Made by a program: the position numbers and the translations under genes. Of a DNA stretch of 34,230 nt, positions 23,498 through 33,577 are shown piece after piece. How positions within the stretch are numbered: position 1 is the stretch's first letter; each line of letters opens with the position of its first letter. Source of the stretch: an uncultured Alphaproteobacteria bacterium (lineage in GTDB: Bacteria > Pseudomonadota > Alphaproteobacteria > RF32 > CAG-239); NCBI GenBank assembly GCA_944392275.1, contig CALXWA010000008.1, positions 1 through 34,230 on the forward strand. Direction: 5' to 3'. The notes under the pieces are model-generated. The model searched no databases, was not told the DNA's origin, and worked only from the letters and a program-made list of their open reading frames with translations.

Positions 23498-23521
23498 CAA
23501 ACTTGCTTTTCAGCTTTTTAA

Positions 23522-23977
23522 CTAAGCAACAACGTTAACTTTACCGCCTGCTTTTTCAACAGCTGCAATAGCAGCCTTAGAAGCTGAATTTACGCTAATG
23601 GTAACGCTTGTTGTAATCGCACCGCGAGCCAACAAACGAACACCATCTAATTTTTTGCTGATAACACCGGCATTAAGCAATGCATCAATATTAATATCGG
23701 CAGCATTCAACTTACCGGCATCAATAGCCTTTTGGATTGTATCCAGATTAACAACCGCATAAGACACACTAAACGGATTTTTAAAACCACGTTTCGGAAG
23801 TCTACGATAAATCGGCATTTGCCCGCCTTCAAACCCATTAACGGCAACACCGGAACGAGCCTTTTGGCCTTTTTGACCACGACCGGCGGTTTTACCTTTA
23901 CCGCTACCGATACCGCGAGCGACACGAATACGCGATTTTCTGGCACCTTCGTTATCTTTTATTTCATTAAGTTTCAT
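23522..23977 (-). CDS. rplO: 50S ribosomal protein L15
   Basis: A 151-residue large-subunit protein. The N-terminal glycine/arginine-rich extension ([20 protein letters not shown]) reaches into rRNA, and [18 protein letters not shown] near residues 48-65 is diagnostic. It is the last gene of the S10-spc transcript here, followed by a strong terminator rather than by secY. Confidence 0.98.
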   Translation of the reverse strand: MKLNEIKDNEGARKSRIRVARGIGSGKGKTAGRGQKGQKARSGVAVNGFEGGQMPIYRRLPKRGFKNPFSVSYAVVNLDTIQKAIDAGKLNAADINIDALLNAGVISKKLDGVRLLARGAITTSVTISVNSASKAAIAAVEKAGGKVNVVA

Positions 23978-24047
23978 GTTTTTTCACCTTAACTTATTGT
24001 ACCTCAAGGAAAGTCAAAACAAAAGTTTTGACTTTCCCCTCGGGCAA

Positions 24048-24233
24048 TTATTCTTCAACCTTAACCAAGTGGCTAACTTTGCGTATCATACCACGGATTG
24101 AGGGGGTATCTTCCAAAACAGAAGTTTTGTTCATTTTATTCAATCCCAAACCAACAAGAGTAGCTCTTTGTTCTTTGGAACGACCGATTGAACTTCCGAT
24201 TTGAGTAACTTTAATCGTTTTTTTTCCAGCCAT
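24048..24233 (-). CDS. rpmD: 50S ribosomal protein L30
   Basis: A 61-residue large-subunit protein. The start at 24233 gives [20 protein letters not shown] with GAGGAGG 7 nt upstream; a longer reading from 24278 would overlap rpsE. The ferredoxin-like L30 core with [20 protein letters not shown] is typical. One nucleotide separates it from the rpsE stop. L30 is lost in some bacteria but kept here. Confidence 0.96.
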   Translation of the reverse strand: MAGKKTIKVTQIGSSIGRSKEQRATLVGLGLNKMNKTSVLEDTPSIRGMIRKVSHLVKVEE

Positions 24234-24234
24234 T

Positions 24235-24801
24235 TTATGCCTCCTCAACCGACAATTTAGCATTAGTGCTGTTCTCACGGCGGCTTACAATATCTCCGAC
24301 TTTTTTACCGCGTTTTGCAGCAACCATACGAGGAGAATTAATAGCTTCCAGAGCGTTAAAAGTTGCCTTAATCATGTTATAAGGATTGTTAGATCCCATA
24401 GATTTTGCAACAACGTCCTGTACACCGAGAACTTCAAAGATAGCACGCATCGGACCACCGGCAATAACACCGGTACCGGCAGGAGCAGTTCTCAAGAAAA
24501 CTTTTCCGGCTCCGAAACGGCCAGCAACATCATGATGCAACGTTCTACCTTCACGTAATGGGATACGGATCATATTTTTCTTAGCTTCATTGGTAGCTTT
24601 GGTAATAGCATCAGGAACTTCTGTTGCTTTACCGGTGCCAAAGCCAATACGACCTTTTTGATCACCGACAACCACAACTGCGGCAAAAGACATTGTACGT
24701 CCGCCTTTAACAGTTTTGGCAACACGGTTAATATGAACTAATTTTTCAACTAATTCTTTTTCTGTCTTATTATTACGACGTTCTAAAGCTTGTTGTGCCA
24801 T
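24235..24801 (-). CDS. rpsE: 30S ribosomal protein S5
   Basis: A 188-residue small-subunit protein that contributes to decoding accuracy. The dsRNA-binding-like N domain ([20 protein letters not shown]) and the C domain ([20 protein letters not shown]) are clear. I start at the ATG at 24801 ([11 protein letters not shown]), which has AGGAG about 8 nt upstream; the in-frame GTG three codons earlier lies too close to that site. Confidence 0.97.
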   Translation of the reverse strand: MAQQALERRNNKTEKELVEKLVHINRVAKTVKGGRTMSFAAVVVVGDQKGRIGFGTGKATEVPDAITKATNEAKKNMIRIPLREGRTLHHDVAGRFGAGKVFLRTAPAGTGVIAGGPMRAIFEVLGVQDVVAKSMGSNNPYNMIKATFNALEAINSPRMVAAKRGKKVGDIVSRRENSTNAKLSVEEA

Positions 24802-24812
24802 ATTTCCCACTC

Positions 24813-25175
24813 CTAGAATTTCAAGCCGGCTTCACGAGCGGCTTCGGCAAGAGCCTTAACACGACCATGATAAACATAACCGCCTCTGTCGAAAACGACT
24901 TCGTTAACACCTGATTTCAAAGCACGCTCAGCAATTACCTTACCGATAAAGCTTGCAGCTTCAACGGTAGATGATTTTTTAATGCTGTTTCTGATTTCTT
25001 TATCCAAAGTAGAAGCGGAAACCACTGTAACACCCTTTACGTCGTCAATAATTTGAGCATAAATGTGTAATCCACTGCGAAATACGGATAATCTCATCTT
25101 TCCATTCGCAGAAGCCTTAAGAGCAGATCTAATACGATCTTTTCTTCTTTTTAACAATTCTCTTGGCGTATTCAT
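24813..25175 (-). CDS. rplR: 50S ribosomal protein L18
   Basis: A 120-residue 5S rRNA-binding protein. [18 protein letters not shown] and the C-terminal [24 protein letters not shown] are diagnostic. It lies between rplF and rpsE in the standard spc order, 12 nt from each neighbour. Confidence 0.98.
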   Translation of the reverse strand: MNTPRELLKRRKDRIRSALKASANGKMRLSVFRSGLHIYAQIIDDVKGVTVVSASTLDKEIRNSIKKSSTVEAASFIGKVIAERALKSGVNEVVFDRGGYVYHGRVKALAEAAREAGLKF

Positions 25176-25187
25176 CTACATTTTTCC

Positions 25188-25724
25188 TTATTTCTTCTTG
25201 CCTTCTTTACGACGTACATATTCGCCAACATAGCGGACACCTTTTCCTTTGTAAGGTTCCGGCCCTCTAAACTCGCGAATTTCCGCAGCAATTTGACCGA
25301 CAAGTTGTTTATCTGCACCAGAGATGCTAATTTGGGTCGGGCTTGTGCATACGATTTTGATTCCTTTCGGAGTTTCAACCGTAATATCATGGGAGAACCC
25401 AAGAGAAAGAATCAATTTACTTCCTTCAACACGAGCTTTATAACCCACACCAATCAACTCTAAATCTTTTTTAAAACCTTCACTAACCCCTTTAACAATC
25501 AGGTTAATGTTGGCACGGGTTGTTCCCCACAAAGCACGAGCCGTTTTGGTCTCAGCTTTCGGAGTAACAACAACTTTGTTTCCATCAACAACGGCACTGA
25601 TGTGTGCATCATCAAAGATACAAGACAATTCACCAAGTTTGCCGTTAGCTTTAACGGTATTACCGTTGACGGTAACGTTAACGCCTTCAGGGACGATAAC
25701 AGGATATTTACCAATTCTAGACAT
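25188..25724 (-). CDS. rplF: 50S ribosomal protein L6
   Basis: A 178-residue large-subunit protein near the sarcin-ricin loop and the factor-binding site. MSRIGKYPVIVPEGVNVTV at the start and the C-terminal EPYKGKGVRYVGEYVRRKEG are diagnostic. It has two related domains, as in all L6 proteins. Position and spacing follow the spc operon. Confidence 0.98.
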   Translation of the reverse strand: MSRIGKYPVIVPEGVNVTVNGNTVKANGKLGELSCIFDDAHISAVVDGNKVVVTPKAETKTARALWGTTRANINLIVKGVSEGFKKDLELIGVGYKARVEGSKLILSLGFSHDITVETPKGIKIVCTSPTQISISGADKQLVGQIAAEIREFRGPEPYKGKGVRYVGEYVRRKEGKKK

Positions 25725-25736
25725 CCATTTTCTCCC

Positions 25737-26135
25737 CTAAAATACTTGACACAAGATTTCACCGCCGACATTGGCTTTTCTGGCATCATTATCACTCATA
25801 ACCCCATTCGGTGTAGAGATGATAGAAATACCTAAACCATTGTATACTCTGGGCAAATCTTTAACGCTTGAATAAACGCGACGTCCCGGAGTAGAAACGC
25901 GGTAAATTTCCGTAATAACAGAAGCACCTTCATGATACTTCAATTTAATGTGAAGTTCGTCAACACCGGCACGAACATTAACTTTTTCATATCCGGCAAT
26001 AAAACCTTCTTTTTTCAGAACTTCCAAAACATTTTCACGCAAGCGAGAAGCAGGTGATACGACTTCACTTTTCTTCGCTCTTTGTGCGTTTCTAATGCGT
26101 GTGAGCATATCGCCCAAAGGATCAGACATAGACAT
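25737..26135 (-). CDS. rpsH: 30S ribosomal protein S8
   Basis: A 132-residue primary 16S rRNA-binding protein and, in enterobacteria, the translational repressor of the spc operon. [18 protein letters not shown] is the usual alphaproteobacterial start and the C-terminal [21 protein letters not shown] is diagnostic. AGGAG is about 9 nt before the first ATG. Confidence 0.98.
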   Translation of the reverse strand: MSMSDPLGDMLTRIRNAQRAKKSEVVSPASRLRENVLEVLKKEGFIAGYEKVNVRAGVDELHIKLKYHEGASVITEIYRVSTPGRRVYSSVKDLPRVYNGLGISIISTPNGVMSDNDARKANVGGEILCQVF

Positions 26136-26147
26136 AATCTTTATCTC

Positions 26148-26453
26148 CTACCAGCTTGATTTTACTAAACCTGGAATTTCGCCAAAGCTTGCCATGTCTC
26201 TTAATTCAACACGAGCCAAACCGAACTTCCGATAAACACCACGAGAACGACCGGTAATTTTGCAACGATTTCTAAAACGAATCTTTGCAGAGTTACGAGG
26301 CATCTCAGCTAATTTTAAAGTCGCTTGGAATCTCTCCTCCGGAGAAATTGTTTTATCCATAACGATCTTTTTGAGCTTAGCACGGCGATTTGCAAATTTT
26401 TCCGCCAACTTAGCTCTTTTCAAGTTTCTGTAAACTGAACTTGTTTTTGCCAT
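26148..26453 (-). CDS. rpsN: 30S ribosomal protein S14 (zinc-free form)
   Basis: A 101-residue protein of the 30S head. It is the long form without CxxC zinc motifs. [19 protein letters not shown] near residues 59-77 is diagnostic. It lies between rplE and rpsH as usual. Confidence 0.97.
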   Translation of the reverse strand: MAKTSSVYRNLKRAKLAEKFANRRAKLKKIVMDKTISPEERFQATLKLAEMPRNSAKIRFRNRCKITGRSRGVYRKFGLARVELRDMASFGEIPGLVKSSW

Positions 26454-26467
26454 AGTAAAATCTCCAC

Positions 26468-27007
26468 CTATTTCTTATAAGGAAGGTTAAAGCCGGTCAG
26501 AAGAGCTTTTGCTTCTTCATCGGTCTTTGCACTGGTGCAAATGCAGATATCCATACCTCTGATGTTTTCAACTTTATCATAGTTGATTTCAGGGAAGATA
26601 ATCTGTTCTTTAATACCGAAAGCAAAGTTTCCTCTGCCGTCAAAGTTCTTTCCGGTAATACCGTGAAAGTCTCTGACACGCGGCAATGCCATATTGATCA
26701 ATCTTTCAAGAAACTCATACATTCTATCAGAACGAAGAGTAACTTTACATCCAATCGGCATGCCTTCTCTTACCTTAAAGGTAGCAATTGATTTACGAGC
26801 TCTGGTAACAACCGGTTTTTGTCCGGCAATCAAAGCCAATTCATCAACGGCATTGTTCAGTTTTTTCTTATCGGTAACAGCGTCGCCGACACCGATATTC
26901 AAAACGATTTTAGTCAACTTCGGAATCTCATGTGGGTTCTTGTAACCGAATTTTTCCACAAGAGATTTTTTTATGACCTCGTTATATAAAGTTTCAAAAT
27001 TTGTCAT
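26468..27007 (-). CDS. rplE: 50S ribosomal protein L5
   Basis: A 179-residue 5S rRNA-binding protein of the central protuberance. I start at the ATG at 27007 ([16 protein letters not shown]), which has GGGAG 8 nt upstream; the ORF can be read from 27022, but that includes the ribosome binding site. [16 protein letters not shown] and [20 protein letters not shown] are diagnostic. Confidence 0.97.
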   Translation of the reverse strand: MTNFETLYNEVIKKSLVEKFGYKNPHEIPKLTKIVLNIGVGDAVTDKKKLNNAVDELALIAGQKPVVTRARKSIATFKVREGMPIGCKVTLRSDRMYEFLERLINMALPRVRDFHGITGKNFDGRGNFAFGIKEQIIFPEINYDKVENIRGMDICICTSAKTDEEAKALLTGFNLPYKK

Positions 27008-27021
27008 AAATTTTTCTCCCA

Positions 27022-27336
27022 TTAATCGATTACTTCACCGGATTTACGAGCGATACGAACTTTTTTACCGTCAACTTCCTTATAGCCGATTTTGGTAGCC
27101 TTACCGGACTTATCAACAATCGCTACGTTAGAAGCGTTAATCGGTGCTTCTTTAGTAACAATGCCGCCAGGAGTAGTTTGGCTGGGTTTGGTGTGTCTTT
27201 TAACCAAATTAACACCCTTAACAACCACTTTACCCTCTTTAGGCATAGCTTTTACGACTTCACCGGTTTTTCCTTTGTCATCACCTGACAAAACAATAAC
27301 CTGATCACCCTTTTTAATCTTTAGTTTAAGGTTCAT
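27022..27336 (-). CDS. rplX: 50S ribosomal protein L24
   Basis: A 104-residue assembly-initiator protein. The N-terminal KOW motif is visible as [20 protein letters not shown] (residues 8-27), and [20 protein letters not shown] is typical of L24. Its ATG overlaps the rplN stop by 1 nt (TAATG), indicating translational coupling. Confidence 0.97.
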   Translation of the reverse strand: MNLKLKIKKGDQVIVLSGDDKGKTGEVVKAMPKEGKVVVKGVNLVKRHTKPSQTTPGGIVTKEAPINASNVAIVDKSGKATKIGYKEVDGKKVRIARKSGEVID

Positions 27337-27704
27337 TACAACACCTCCGGTGCTAACGAAATAATTTTCATAAATTTCTTCGCACGCAATTCTCTGGTAA
27401 CAGGCCCAAAGATACGAGTACCGATTGGCTCACCGTCTTTGTTAATGAGAACTGCAGCGTTTTTATCAAAACGGATAACAGATCCGTCTTTACGTCTGAT
27501 GTCCGAAGCGGTTCTAACAATAACAGCTTTATGAACATCACCTTTCTTAACGCGACCCTTAGGAATAGCATCTTTAATAGATACTACAATAATGTCGCCT
27601 ACAGTTGCATGCATTCTCTTGGACCCGCCAAGAACCTTAATGCACTGCACCTGACGTGCACCGGAATTATCGGCTACATCGAGGTTGGTTTGCATCTGTA
27701 TCAT
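27336..27704 (-). CDS. rplN: 50S ribosomal protein L14
   Basis: A 122-residue protein at the subunit interface and the usual first gene of the spc operon. [20 protein letters not shown] is the canonical start. No terminator or promoter is evident between rpsQ and rplN, so S10 and spc genes appear continuous here. Confidence 0.98.
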   Translation of the reverse strand: MIQMQTNLDVADNSGARQVQCIKVLGGSKRMHATVGDIIVVSIKDAIPKGRVKKGDVHKAVIVRTASDIRRKDGSVIRFDKNAAVLINKDGEPIGTRIFGPVTRELRAKKFMKIISLAPEVL

Positions 27705-27721
27705 TTTTCTTTTCCTTCTCT

Positions 27722-27961
27722 TTACTCGGCGTTATCAACGATTACAGTCCAAGCTTTGGTCTTTGAATAAGGAACGGACTCAATAATCCGAACCGTATCG
27801 CCGACTTTGAACTGATTATTTTCATCATGAGCGGCATATTTTTTGCTCTTTTTGATGAACTTTTTATAAACAGGGTGCATAACTTGACGTTCAACTTTAA
27901 CGACAACGGTCTTATCCTGTTTATCACTAACAACAACACCTTGAAGAATTCTTTTAGGCAT
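27722..27961 (-). CDS. rpsQ: 30S ribosomal protein S17
   Basis: A 79-residue primary 16S rRNA-binding OB-fold protein. I start at the ATG at 27961 ([20 protein letters not shown]), with AGGAG 7 nt upstream; a longer reading from 28024 would overlap rpm[21 protein letters not shown] is typical. Confidence 0.97.
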   Translation of the reverse strand: MPKRILQGVVVSDKQDKTVVVKVERQVMHPVYKKFIKKSKKYAAHDENNQFKVGDTVRIIESVPYSKTKAWTVIVDNAE

Positions 27962-27971
27962 AGTTTTTCTC

Positions 27972-28169
27972 CTAACTATTCTTCTTGCGCTCAGCAATGA
28001 GCGTGTTAATTTTAGCAATTTCACGACGGACTTTTCTTAATACCGCAGTATTTTGTAATTGTCCAGTAGATTGTTGAATTCTTAAGTTAAATTGTTCTTT
28101 TTTATTTTCAAGCAATTTAGCTTCCAGTTCATCAACACTCATAGCGCGAAGATCTTTAGTTTTTACCAT
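27972..28169 (-). CDS. rpmC: 50S ribosomal protein L29
   Basis: A 65-residue protein near the peptide exit tunnel, contacting SRP and trigger-factor sites. It is two helices: [20 protein letters not shown] and [19 protein letters not shown]. The start overlaps the rplP stop by 1 nt. Confidence 0.97.
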   Translation of the reverse strand: MVKTKDLRAMSVDELEAKLLENKKEQFNLRIQQSTGQLQNTAVLRKVRREIAKINTLIAERKKNS

Positions 28170-28597
28170 TATGCTACTCCCTGCTCAGAATTAAGTTTTT
28201 TAACAAACTTTGTTTTAACCGGCAACTTTGCAGCACCGAGAGCAAATGCGGTACGAGCCACATCTTCAGGTACGCCATCACATTCAAACATAATACGACC
28301 CGGATGAACTCTGGCAACCCAGAATTCAACAGATCCTTTACCTTTACCCATACGAACCTCGGCCGGTTTATCCGATACAGGAACATCCGGGAAAATTCTA
28401 ATCCATAATCTTCCGGCTCTTTTCATTTCACGGGTAATTGCACGACGAGCAGCTTCAATCTGACGAGCGGTAATACGTTCCGGTGAAAGAGCCTTTAATC
28501 CATATGAACCAAAACTTAAACTAGCACCGCCTTTAGTCAGGCCGTGAATACGACCTTTATGCTGTTTGCGGAACTTTAATCTTTTTGGACTTAACAT
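28169..28597 (-). CDS. rplP: 50S ribosomal protein L16
   Basis: A 142-residue protein near the A site of the peptidyl-transferase centre. [20 protein letters not shown] is the canonical start, and [20 protein letters not shown] (about residues 82-101) is diagnostic. It lies between rpsC and rpmC. Confidence 0.98.
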   Translation of the reverse strand: MLSPKRLKFRKQHKGRIHGLTKGGASLSFGSYGLKALSPERITARQIEAARRAITREMKRAGRLWIRIFPDVPVSDKPAEVRMGKGKGSVEFWVARVHPGRIMFECDGVPEDVARTAFALGAAKLPVKTKFVKKLNSEQGVA

Positions 28598-28615
28598 TTT
28601 ACATAAACCTCATTC

Positions 28616-29284
28616 TTATTTCTGTTCAGCCAACTTTTTGTCTTGTGCCATCGGATCATGGGCCATAATTTCACCCTTATAGATCCAAACTTTAACACCA
28701 CAAGCCCCATAAGTGGTATGAGCTGTAGAGGTAGCATAATCAATGTCAGCACGCAAAGTGTGCAAAGGAACACGGCCTTCACGATAGTATTCGGTACGAG
28801 CAATTTCAGCTCCACCCAAACGACCGGAACAGCTAACCTTGATACCTTCGGCACCCAAACGCAAAGCTGACTGCATAACGCGTTTCATAGCACGACGGAA
28901 AGCAACACGGCGTTCCAACTGCTGAGCAACGCTATCTGCAACTAATTTTGCATCAAGCTCAGGTTTTCTGACTTCCAGAATGTTCAATTGGACTTCAGAA
29001 TCAGTCAATTTTTGAATTTCTTTGCGTAAATTCTCAATATCTTGACCTTTCTTACCAATAACAACACCCGGTCTTGCAGAGTGAATCGTAACTCTGGCCT
29101 TCTTTGCAGGACGTTCAATAACGATTCTGCTAATGCCGGCCTGAGCCAATTTTTCTTTCAAAAATTCTTTAATTTTAACGTCTTCGAGGAGGTAATCAGC
29201 ATATTTATCATCTGCATACCAGCGAGAGTCCCATGTACGGTTAACACCCAAACGAAGACTGGTAGGATTTACTTTTTGTCCCAT
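28616..29284 (-). CDS. rpsC: 30S ribosomal protein S3
   Basis: A 222-residue protein at the mRNA entry tunnel, with helicase function. A KH domain holds [18 protein letters not shown] (about residues 73-90). [20 protein letters not shown] is the canonical start, and [20 protein letters not shown] is diagnostic. It starts 4 nt after the rplV stop. Confidence 0.98.
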   Translation of the reverse strand: MGQKVNPTSLRLGVNRTWDSRWYADDKYADYLLEDVKIKEFLKEKLAQAGISRIVIERPAKKARVTIHSARPGVVIGKKGQDIENLRKEIQKLTDSEVQLNILEVRKPELDAKLVADSVAQQLERRVAFRRAMKRVMQSALRLGAEGIKVSCSGRLGGAEIARTEYYREGRVPLHTLRADIDYATSTAHTTYGACGVKVWIYKGEIMAHDPMAQDKKLAEQK

Positions 29285-29288
29285 TTAC

Positions 29289-29663
29289 TTACTCCCCGCG
29301 CTCTGCAACGATAATCGTCATGTTAGAGAAAGGCTTCAAAACTCTAGCCCCTCTGCCACGACCACGAGCGTGCATACGTTTCATAACCAAACCTTTGCCC
29401 ACGAAAGCTTCTTTAACATAAAGCTTATCAATGTTCAATTGGTGATTGTTTTCAGCATTGGCAATTGCAGATTGCAATACGGCCAAAGCTACTTTTGCGA
29501 TTCTCTTCTTTGAAAAGCTCAACTCGGCAACAGCCTTAGAAGCATTCAAACCACGAATAGATTCAGCAACCAAGTTCAGTTTGCGAGGAGAAGTACGAAT
29601 AGAATGACAAACAGCTAAAGCTTCATTTGCCTCTACTCTTCTTGCATCTTTAGACTTACTCAT
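29289..29663 (-). CDS. rplV: 50S ribosomal protein L22
   Basis: A 124-residue protein whose long hairpin lines the exit tunnel. [20 protein letters not shown] and [20 protein letters not shown] are diagnostic. Its start overlaps the rpsS stop by 1 nt. Confidence 0.97.
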   Translation of the reverse strand: MSKSKDARRVEANEALAVCHSIRTSPRKLNLVAESIRGLNASKAVAELSFSKKRIAKVALAVLQSAIANAENNHQLNIDKLYVKEAFVGKGLVMKRMHARGRGRGARVLKPFSNMTIIVAERGE

Positions 29664-29944
29664 TATTCACCTCTCTTAGCTTTTTTGTCTGCGGCGTGCC
29701 CGTAGAAAGTACGAGTCGGAGCAAACTCACCAAACTTATGGCCAACCATATCTTCGGTAACCAATACCGGAATAAATTTGTGACCATTATGGACACCAAA
29801 TGTCAAACCGACAAATTGCGGCAACATCGTGGAACGGCGAGACCAAATTTTAATCACTTCGTTGCGGCTGGAAGATCTTGCAGCCTCAGCTTTTTTGAGA
29901 AGATAGCCATCAACAAACGGCCCTTTCCATACGGAACGTGTCAT
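29663..29944 (-). CDS. rpsS: 30S ribosomal protein S19
   Basis: A 93-residue protein of the 30S head that pairs with S13. [20 protein letters not shown] is canonical, and [19 protein letters not shown] (about residues 66-84) is diagnostic. Confidence 0.98.
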   Translation of the reverse strand: MTRSVWKGPFVDGYLLKKAEAARSSSRNEVIKIWSRRSTMLPQFVGLTFGVHNGHKFIPVLVTEDMVGHKFGEFAPTRTFYGHAADKKAKRGE

Positions 29945-29956
29945 TAGCGTTTCTCC

Positions 29957-30793
29957 TTATTTCTTTTTGTTATCATGACGGCTTCTCATAATGAATTTAT
30001 CCGTCTTTTTATTAGTACGAGTTTTAGCACCCTTAGTTGGTTTACCCCAAGGAGTAACAGGATGACGACCGCCAGAAGTACGACCTTCACCACCACCATG
30101 CGGGTGATCAACCGGGTTCATAGCAACACCACGAGATACCGGACGGTTGCCTAACCAACGGTTACGACCGGCCTTACCAAGTGATTTATTTTGGTTATCA
30201 GGGTTAGAAACAGCACCGACCGTAGCCAAGCACTCTTCACGAACAACCCTTAATTCACCGCTGCTCAATTTCAATTGAGCGTAGCCGGCATCTTTACCAA
30301 CCAATTGAGCATAACAACCGGCAGAACGAACCAATTGTCCGCCTTTGCCTGCTTTTAACTCAACATTGTGAATAATAGTACCAACCGGCATACTCTTTAA
30401 CGGCATAGCGTTACCCGGTTTAATATCTGCCTTAGCAGAAGAAATAATTTTATCACCGGATTTCAATCTCTGCGGAGCCAAAATATAAGCCTTTTCGCCG
30501 TCTTCATAGCTAATTAAAGCAATGAAAGCGGAACGGTTAGGATCATATTCGATTCTCTCAACAGTTGCCTCTGCGTCAAACTTATTACGTTTGAAGTCAA
30601 TAACGCGCAATTTGCGTTTATGACCGCCACCAATTCTGCGACTTGTAACATGCCCAAAGTTATCACGACCGCCGGTTTTTGTCAAACCGAATGTCAATGT
30701 CTTTTCCGGCTTACCTTTATAAAGCTCGCCTCTATCGACGATAACGAGCTGACGAAGTCCAGGAGATGTGGGCTTATAATTTTTCAATGCCAT
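29957..30793 (-). CDS. rplB: 50S ribosomal protein L2
   Basis: A 278-residue rRNA-binding protein required for subunit association and peptidyl-transferase assembly. [20 protein letters not shown] (about residues 225-244) contains the invariant His, and [14 protein letters not shown] follows. Length is normal. Confidence 0.98.
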   Translation of the reverse strand: MALKNYKPTSPGLRQLVIVDRGELYKGKPEKTLTFGLTKTGGRDNFGHVTSRRIGGGHKRKLRVIDFKRNKFDAEATVERIEYDPNRSAFIALISYEDGEKAYILAPQRLKSGDKIISSAKADIKPGNAMPLKSMPVGTIIHNVELKAGKGGQLVRSAGCYAQLVGKDAGYAQLKLSSGELRVVREECLATVGAVSNPDNQNKSLGKAGRNRWLGNRPVSRGVAMNPVDHPHGGGEGRTSGGRHPVTPWGKPTKGAKTRTNKKTDKFIMRSRHDNKKK

Positions 30794-30796
30794 GTC

Positions 30797-31114
30797 TTAA
30801 ATTCCTGTTGTAACATCAATATTTTGACCTTCGGCCAAAGTAACGACGGCTTTCTTAAAGTCAGAACGCTGACCTTCATAACCTCTGAAACGTTTAACTT
30901 TACCGAACTGACGAATTGTATTAACTTTGTTTACCTTAACGTTAAAAATTGCTTCTACAGCAGCTTTAACATCATCTTTGCTGGCAGACAAAGGAACTAA
31001 AAAAGTAACCTTTCCGGCCTCGGAAGCAATCATAGATTTTTCCGTAATAACCGGACGTACGAGACTATCATACATTTTGGCAGTTACATTGTTTGTTTTC
31101 TTAGAGCTACTCAT
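30797..31114 (-). CDS. rplW: 50S ribosomal protein L23
   Basis: A 105-residue protein at the exit tunnel and the docking site for trigger factor. I start at the ATG at 31114 ([20 protein letters not shown]), which overlaps the rplD stop by 4 nt (ATGA) with GGGAG about 10 nt upstream. [20 protein letters not shown] is diagnostic. Confidence 0.96.
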   Translation of the reverse strand: MSSSKKTNNVTAKMYDSLVRPVITEKSMIASEAGKVTFLVPLSASKDDVKAAVEAIFNVKVNKVNTIRQFGKVKRFRGYEGQRSDFKKAVVTLAEGQNIDVTTGI

Positions 31115-31731
31115 TTCAATCTTTCTCCCAAGCAAACAACAGCATCTTTAGTCAAAACCAATTTGTCTTTTCTCAAGATGTCATAAACATTGGCACCAAT
31201 CGTCGGCAAAACGTCAACACCAACAATGTTACGACTTGCCAAAGCAAAGTTAATATCAACTTCTTTACCATCAATGAACAAGCTGTTGGTTAAACCGCAA
31301 GCAGCCAATTTAGCTTCCAAATCTTTTGTCTTCGGAGCGGCCAATTTAGCCTCATCAATGATAACCAAGTTACCTTCTTTCGCTTTTGCGGAAAGAGCGG
31401 TTTTAAGACCGAGTTTTCTAAACTTCTTGGTCAAATCATGCGAATGATCACGAACAACCGGCCCAAAAACGATACCACCTTTACGGAATTGAGTTCCTTT
31501 ACGAGAACCTTGACGAGCATTACCGCTACCTTTTTGCTTAAACGGTTTAGCCGGAGTCAAAGCAACTTCGGAACGACCTTTCGTCTTGTGGTTACCGCTT
31601 TGTAATTTGGCCAACTGCCATGTAACGACGCGATGCAAAATGTCAGCACGAACTTCCAAACCAAAAATAGATTCATCAAGCTCAATAGAACCAACATTCT
31701 TATTATCTAAATTCAAGATGTCCTGTTTCAT
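31111..31731 (-). CDS. rplD: 50S ribosomal protein L4
   Basis: A 206-residue large-subunit protein; in E. coli it represses its own S10 operon by binding the mRNA leader. [20 protein letters not shown] (about residues 66-87) is the conserved tunnel loop. I prefer the ATG at 31731 (AAGGA about 8 nt upstream) over the GTG one codon earlier. Confidence 0.97.
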   Translation of the reverse strand: MKQDILNLDNKNVGSIELDESIFGLEVRADILHRVVTWQLAKLQSGNHKTKGRSEVALTPAKPFKQKGSGNARQGSRKGTQFRKGGIVFGPVVRDHSHDLTKKFRKLGLKTALSAKAKEGNLVIIDEAKLAAPKTKDLEAKLAACGLTNSLFIDGKEVDINFALASRNIVGVDVLPTIGANVYDILRKDKLVLTKDAVVCLGERLK

Positions 31732-31749
31732 CACATTTTTCCTTTATTT

Positions 31750-32472
31750 CTATGCATTATCAGCTGCTTCATCAGCTTTAACTGCAACAGGTTCATCAAC
31801 TTTTAATAATCCTGCAGGCATCGGCAATTTAACTGAAGAAACCTTTTTTACGGCATCCGTAACGTAAACCCATCCGTTTTCAGAACCGGGAACGCCACCT
31901 TTAACCATAATCAGACCCTTATCAGCATCAACGGCAACGACTTTAAGATTTTGAACGGTAACGCGTTCATTACCCATATGTCCGGCCATTTTTTTGCCTT
32001 TAAATACCTTACCTGGATCCTGTCTTTGTCCTGTAGAACCATGGGAACGGTGAGAAATAGACACACCGTGGGTTGCCTCCAAACCGGCAAAGTTATGGCG
32101 TTTCATAACACCGGCAAAACCTTTACCGATAGATGTTCCGCAAACATCAACAAATTGACCCGGAACAAAATGTTCTACAGATAATTTATCTCCGACAGAC
32201 AATAAGCAATCATCAGAAACTCTGAATTCTGCCAATTTCATCTTCGGTTCAACATTAGCTTTTGCAAAATGTCCTTTCATCGGTTTAGAAAGATTTTTAG
32301 CCTTAACCGAACCGGTACCGAGCTGGACAGCACTGTAACCATCTTTTTCTTTGGTTCTTACGGCAACAACTTCCAAACCCTCGACAGCCAAAACAGATAC
32401 AGGAACATGTGTTCCGTCTGCTTCAAAAATGCGAGACATTCCAAGCTTTTTTGCGATTAGACCCGTACGCAT
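31750..32472 (-). CDS. rplC: 50S ribosomal protein L3
   Basis: A 240-residue protein that nucleates 23S rRNA folding. I start at the ATG at 32472 ([20 protein letters not shown]), with AAGGA upstream; a longer reading from 32514 adds non-conserved residues. [13 protein letters not shown] and [20 protein letters not shown] are diagnostic and include the Gln that PrmB methylates in E. coli. The C-terminus has an acidic, Ala-rich tail. Confidence 0.97.
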   Translation of the reverse strand: MRTGLIAKKLGMSRIFEADGTHVPVSVLAVEGLEVVAVRTKEKDGYSAVQLGTGSVKAKNLSKPMKGHFAKANVEPKMKLAEFRVSDDCLLSVGDKLSVEHFVPGQFVDVCGTSIGKGFAGVMKRHNFAGLEATHGVSISHRSHGSTGQRQDPGKVFKGKKMAGHMGNERVTVQNLKVVAVDADKGLIMVKGGVPGSENGWVYVTDAVKKVSSVKLPMPAGLLKVDEPVAVKADEAADNA

Positions 32473-32533
32473 TATTATTTTTTCCTTTTCCAATTGGTTG
32501 ACACTGTCTTTCAAATGCCAACATTGTTATTCA

Positions 32534-32845
32534 TTACAACTTAATTTCTACATTAACTCCGGCAGCCAAATCCAGCTTCATCAAAGCATCAACGGTCTGC
32601 GGTGTAGGATCAACGATATCCAGAAGTCTCTTATGAGTACGGATTTCGAACTGTTCACGAGATTTTTTATCAACGTGCGGAGAACGGTTTACCGTAAATT
32701 TCTCGATTCTGGTCGGGAGGGGGATCGGCCCTCTAACATTAGCCCCTGTTCTTTTGGCTGTGTGAACGATTTCTTTTGTAGATAAATCGAGCAAACGATG
32801 ATCAAAAGCCTTGAGGCGAATTCTGATATTTTGTGTATCCATCAT
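32534..32845 (-). CDS. rpsJ: 30S ribosomal protein S10
   Basis: A 103-residue protein that also serves in NusB-dependent antitermination. [20 protein letters not shown] and [20 protein letters not shown] are diagnostic. Two ATGs are adjacent (32845 and 32842); AGGA lies 13 nt before the first, which is far. It is the first gene of the S10 cluster and has a structured leader of about 157 nt. Confidence 0.98.
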   Translation of the reverse strand: MMDTQNIRIRLKAFDHRLLDLSTKEIVHTAKRTGANVRGPIPLPTRIEKFTVNRSPHVDKKSREQFEIRTHKRLLDIVDPTPQTVDALMKLDLAAGVNVEIKL

Positions 32846-33002
32846 ATTAAACTACTTTTCCTATAACTAGACGGCAAAAACCTTATGGATGTTTGCCATC
32901 TAAATTGTTAAACTCAGTAAAGCAATCAAAACAAAGCCTTACATTATGTTTTATATCAGGATATTCGGGCAGAGTCCCACCCACAAACATCCTTCGTGGG
33001 CT
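32846..33002 (-). promoter_or_regulatory. Structured S10-operon mRNA leader
   Basis: On the plus strand GGATGTTTG (32887-32895) and CAAACATCC (32984-32992) are perfect complements, 88 nt apart, so the mRNA can close a long-range 9-bp stem. The 5' copy is also the loop of a competing hairpin, CCCAC (32980-32984) with GTGGG (32996-33000). The two structures are mutually exclusive. In E. coli the S10 leader is the target of L4; whether this one is bound by a ribosomal protein is inference. It matches no leader I can name. Confidence 0.5.
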
Positions 33003-33008
33003 TTTTGT

Positions 33009-33037
33009 ATCATAGACAAATTTATATTGCAAGTAAA
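33009..33037 (-). promoter_or_regulatory. Candidate promoter of the S10 operon
   Basis: On the minus strand TTTACT (33037-33032) and TATGAT (33014-33009) are separated by 17 nt. The -10 is good and the -35 moderate. The mRNA would start at about 33002, just before the leader hairpin. Confidence 0.5.
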
Positions 33038-33080
33038 AAAAACAAAAATTTTACTTTTTTTAATATTCAATCCCTTTTAT

Positions 33081-33097
33081 TGACTCTTGTTGAGTCA
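33081..33097. repeat. Inverted repeat upstream of the S10 promoter
   Basis: TGACTC (33081-33086) and GAGTCA (33092-33097) form a perfect 6-bp inverted repeat with a 5-nt spacer. It sits between the S10 promoter and the divergent RHH_4-like gene and is a candidate operator for either. The rest of the gap (33098-33260) is AT-rich, with a weak plus-strand promoter-like pair TTGATT (33198-33203) and TATATA (33222-33227). Confidence 0.4.
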
Positions 33098-33260
33098 TTC
33101 TTACTTTTGAGAAATTAAAATCAACTTTTCGCACAAATTAGACAAAATGACAACAATATATCTAATAAAAATTTATCATTTTAAAAACAACAACTTTTTG
33201 ATTGCATTAATCACTTATTAGTATATATTAATATAAAATTACAACACAAGAGGATGTGTT

Positions 33261-33533
33261 ATGATTACATTAAGTCGCAAAATTTTAAGAATAAATCATC
33301 GAACAACATCAATGCAGATGTGTAAAGAGGAATGGAATGCCTTAAACGAAATCTGCAAAAAAGAAAAAATTAAAAGAAATCACCTCATAGAAATGATTGA
33401 CAGCAATCATACAACCGAAATCGGCCTCACTTATGCAACACGTTTGTTCATGCTCTTATACTTCAAAAACAATTATGCCTCATCTTCACCGGAAAATATA
33501 AAAAAAATATTAGCCCACTTTACAAATATTTAA
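33261..33533 (+). CDS. Ribbon-helix-helix (RHH_4-like) protein
   Basis: A 90-residue protein. The segment HRTTSMQMCKEEWNALNEIC, then LIEMIDSN and the C-terminal LTYATRLFMLLYFKNNY, follow the pattern of the RHH_4 family (HRTSF.LE..FWDAL.EIA...L..LI..ID......L.SALRVF.L.Y), which is common in alphaproteobacteria. The family is thought to bind DNA, though its role is little known. AGAGGA lies 8 nt before the ATG. It is divergent from the S10 operon and could in principle regulate it. A bidirectional terminator follows. Confidence 0.75.
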   Translation: MITLSRKILRINHRTTSMQMCKEEWNALNEICKKEKIKRNHLIEMIDSNHTTEIGLTYATRLFMLLYFKNNYASSSPENIKKILAHFTNI

Positions 33534-33537
33534 CATA

Positions 33538-33570
33538 AAAAAACACCCGTCATTTAAAATGACGAGTATT
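33538..33570. terminator. Bidirectional terminator
   Basis: An inverted repeat, CGTCATTT (33548-33555) with AAATGACG (33557-33564), is flanked by an A-run on the left and a T-rich stretch on the right. It separates the convergent RHH_4-like gene and the 140-residue membrane-protein gene. Confidence 0.7.
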
Positions 33571-33577
33571 TCTTTAC

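Noticed and set aside
32976..33008. Plus-strand terminator at the S10 leader (CCCAC/GTGGG then CTTTTT)
   Set aside because: Only a 5-bp stem, and no plus-strand gene lies upstream; more likely a leader hairpin of the minus-strand S10 mRNA.
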